Shown one piece after another: positions 31,265-33,051 of a stretch of 33,051 nt of DNA. The notes under the pieces are model-generated. The model was not told the origin of the DNA, made no database searches, and saw only the letters and a program-made list of their open reading frames with translations. The DNA lies in NCBI GenBank assembly GCA_937930235.1, contig CALGLJ010000063.1:1-33051 (forward strand). The letters run 5' to 3'. Origin of the DNA: an uncultured Verrucomicrobiales bacterium. GTDB taxonomy: Bacteria; Verrucomicrobiota; Verrucomicrobiia; Verrucomicrobiales; Akkermansiaceae. Numbering within the stretch: the first letter of the stretch is position 1; each line of letters opens with the position of its first letter. A program made the position numbers and the translations under genes.

Positions 31265-33051
31265 ATGTTAGACGAGAGCCAAAAATGGAAAAAACGTTAT
31301 GAACGAGAGAAGAATGCCCGTCTTCAGGCCGAAAAATTATTAGAAGAAAAAAGCTCACAGCTTTATCATGCGAATCTTCAACTTGAAGAAAAAATCGCGC
31401 TGGAATCCTCAAAGTATCGCCTTCAGGAGAAAAAATTCACCGCCCTGTTTCACTCATCCATCGACGGGATCATCCTCCATCAAATGGATGGCCAAATTTT
31501 GGACGCAAATGAAGCCGTTTGCGCTATGACGGGGCGGACGCCTTCAGCGTTGATTGGAGCACATCTCAAGCTGATTCATCCGGAAGAATATCAGCCAGTC
31601 TGTCAGGAAGCTCTTCAGGAAATGGAGCGAGAAGGTCAGGTACGCTTCTCCTGCCTGATCCAAAATCGTGAAGGGGAGATGATCCCTGTTGAAATTTCGG
31701 CGAAACAATTTGAGGTCGAAGGTGAGATCGTTTGCCAAGGGATTATTCGTGATGTCACCGCACAACATCAAGCGGCTAAAAAGCTACAGGATGCCACTAT
31801 TGCCGCGATTAAAGCAAACGAAGCGAAGTCTCTATTCTTAGCCACCATGAGCCATGAGATCCGAACTCCCTTAAATGGAATCATCGGATTCACGGACCTC
31901 TTGTTGCAGAGTGAACTCTCTCTGGAGCAATTTCAGCACTTAGAATTAGTGAAAAAAAGTGGCGATATGCTCCTCAATATCATCAATGATATTTTAGATT
32001 TTTCCCGCATCGAAAGTAATCAGATCGAACTGGAAGAAGTTGATTTCTCTCTGACGGAATGCCTTGAAGAAACATTTGATATTCATTCCCAGACTGCTTT
32101 GGCCAAGAATGTAGATCTACTATATTCTATCGATGAAGATGTTCCAAACTATCTCAATGGTGATCCTGGGAGAATCAAACAAGTATTGTTGAACCTTGTA
32201 TCTAATGGTTTGAAATTTACGGAAAAAGGCTCAGTCATAATCCGGGTGCAAAAACTCACCTCAGATGTTTTACAACTGACCGTTTCTGATACCGGCCTTG
32301 GATTTGATCAAGAACTGGAAGCGCAGCTTTTCCAACCCTTCCAACAGGCAGATCCCTCCACGACTAGAAAATTTGGAGGAACTGGCCTTGGATTGGCAAT
32401 TTGTAGGCAGCTCTTAGGCATCATGGGGGGGAGTATTTCTGCAAAATCCGTCGTAGGTCGTGGGTCGGATTTTATTGTCACCTTTCCCTTTAAGCTCGCA
32501 CAGGCACCTCCTGCGCAGGCGAATCTGAATAAGAAACCATTTTCCGAGTATCGTGTTCTGGTCGTAGATGATTATGAGGTGAACCTTCAATTCATGAAAT
32601 TTCGTCTGGAAGCATGGGGCTGCCAAGTCTCCCTCGCGACTGGTGCTCATGAAGCTCTGACGATGATGAAACAAGCTGAGGTCGCATTTGATGTCATCCT
32701 CATTGATCGGCTCATGCCCCAAATGGATGGGATTCAATTAGCCTTAGAAATTCGAAAATCTTTCAAAGGGAATATTGCAGAAATGATCTTAGTTACTTCA
32801 TCACGCTTAGAAGGAGAAAAACAAGAGGCCATCGATGCCGGTATTTCCTCGGTCGTTTATAAACCGGTAAAAGAGAAAGATCTCTTAGCCTCCCTGAATT
32901 TGGCTTTTAAAAATAAGAAACCGACTTCGATAACACCAACTCCTTCGTTGCCTGCAAAATCTAAAAAGCCTTTCACGAATCGCTTTGTCCTCATCGTTGA
33001 AGACAATCCGATCAATGCAAAATTAGCCAAGCTTCTGTTAGAGCGACAGGG
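31265..33051 (+). CDS. Cytoplasmic PAS hybrid histidine kinase, 3' end beyond the window
   Basis: A gene open to the window end; the visible part is 595 codons. Order: an N-terminal coiled coil (about 1-55; LQAEKLLEEKSSQLYHANLQLEEK), a PAS domain (about 60-175; DGIILHQMDGQILDANEAVC), HisKA with His197 in MSHEIRTPLNG, HATPase with NGLKFTEKGS, DTGLGF and GGTGLGLAI, a first receiver domain with Asp481 in ILIDRLMPQMDG, and the start of a second receiver (FVLIVEDNPINAKLAK) at the edge. No membrane segment is seen, which fits control by the soluble H-NOX encoded just upstream. The two receivers imply transfer through the Hpt protein to the sigma54 regulator. The kinase may have further domains past the edge. 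Confidence 0.9.
   Translation, partial: MLDESQKWKKRYEREKNARLQAEKLLEEKSSQLYHANLQLEEKIALESSKYRLQEKKFTALFHSSIDGIILHQMDGQILDANEAVCAMTGRTPSALIGAHLKLIHPEEYQPVCQEALQEMEREGQVRFSCLIQNREGEMIPVEISAKQFEVEGEIVCQGIIRDVTAQHQAAKKLQDATIAAIKANEAKSLFLATMSHEIRTPLNGIIGFTDLLLQSELSLEQFQHLELVKKSGDMLLNIINDILDFSRIESNQIELEEVDFSLTECLEETFDIHSQTALAKNVDLLYSIDEDVPNYLNGDPGRIKQVLLNLVSNGLKFTEKGSVIIRVQKLTSDVLQLTVSDTGLGFDQELEAQLFQPFQQADPSTTRKFGGTGLGLAICRQLLGIMGGSISAKSVVGRGSDFIVTFPFKLAQAPPAQANLNKKPFSEYRVLVVDDYEVNLQFMKFRLEAWGCQVSLATGAHEALTMMKQAEVAFDVILIDRLMPQMDGIQLALEIRKSFKGNIAEMILVTSSRLEGEKQEAIDAGISSVVYKPVKEKDLLASLNLAFKNKKPTSITPTPSLPAKSKKPFTNRFVLIVEDNPINAKLAKLLLERQ

Overview
The window looks like a chromosome segment of a Gram-negative bacterium, most probably of the phylum Verrucomicrobiota. 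It encodes two small secreted proteins with PEP-CTERM tails, an ExbB-ExbD-TonB set, lipoproteins and an outer-membrane efflux protein. Few genes have a clear Shine-Dalgarno sequence. The phylum assignment is an inference from gene content and protein style; no rRNA or tRNA gene was seen.

Layout. 1-3249: a PEP-CTERM protein preceded by a structured intergenic stretch, a trypsin-like lipoprotein and a small membrane protein. 3410-10506: a tight five-gene operon for guanidine nitrogen assimilation. It holds a NikR-type regulator, two DUF1989 proteins (carboxyguanidine deiminase pair CgdAB, formerly called urea-carboxylase-associated proteins), a biotin-dependent urea/guanidine carboxylase and allophanate hydrolase. 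10498-12319 (minus): ExbB, ExbD and TonB. 12476-14663: a second PEP-CTERM protein, an AlkB-like dioxygenase and a DUF697/SHOCT protein. 14909-17325 (minus): a two-gene unit of a small unknown protein and a nuclease-helicase-like DUF2075 protein. 17627-27426 (minus): a seven-gene operon with a degenerate GT2, an intact GT2, a GT4, an LPG-synthase/flippase-like membrane protein, an HlyD-type adaptor, a TPR membrane protein and a giant GT39-like transferase with an exported beta-rich front half. A TolC/OprM-type outer-membrane lipoprotein diverges from it (27592-29058). 29010-33051: an Hpt protein, a sigma54-dependent response regulator, an H-NOX heme protein and a cytoplasmic PAS hybrid kinase cut off by the window end, together forming a probable nitric-oxide phosphorelay.

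How the parts work together. In the guanidine operon the predicted route is guanidine to carboxyguanidine to allophanate to ammonia and CO2. The usual guanidine riboswitch was not recognised; instead the first gene is a NikR homologue in which all four nickel ligands appear replaced, so it may be a non-nickel sensor for this pathway. The glycan operon has an adaptor and an outer-membrane channel but no inner-membrane pump, which suggests envelope glycan or glycolipid assembly and export with an unusual partner set. The last cluster holds all elements of a His-Asp-His-Asp relay joined to a predicted NO sensor.

The strongest candidates for undescribed biology are the ligand-less NikR-like regulator of guanidine catabolism, the glycan/export operon with its pseudo-glycosyltransferase, the DUF2075 two-gene unit as a possible defence module, and the H-NOX phosphorelay.
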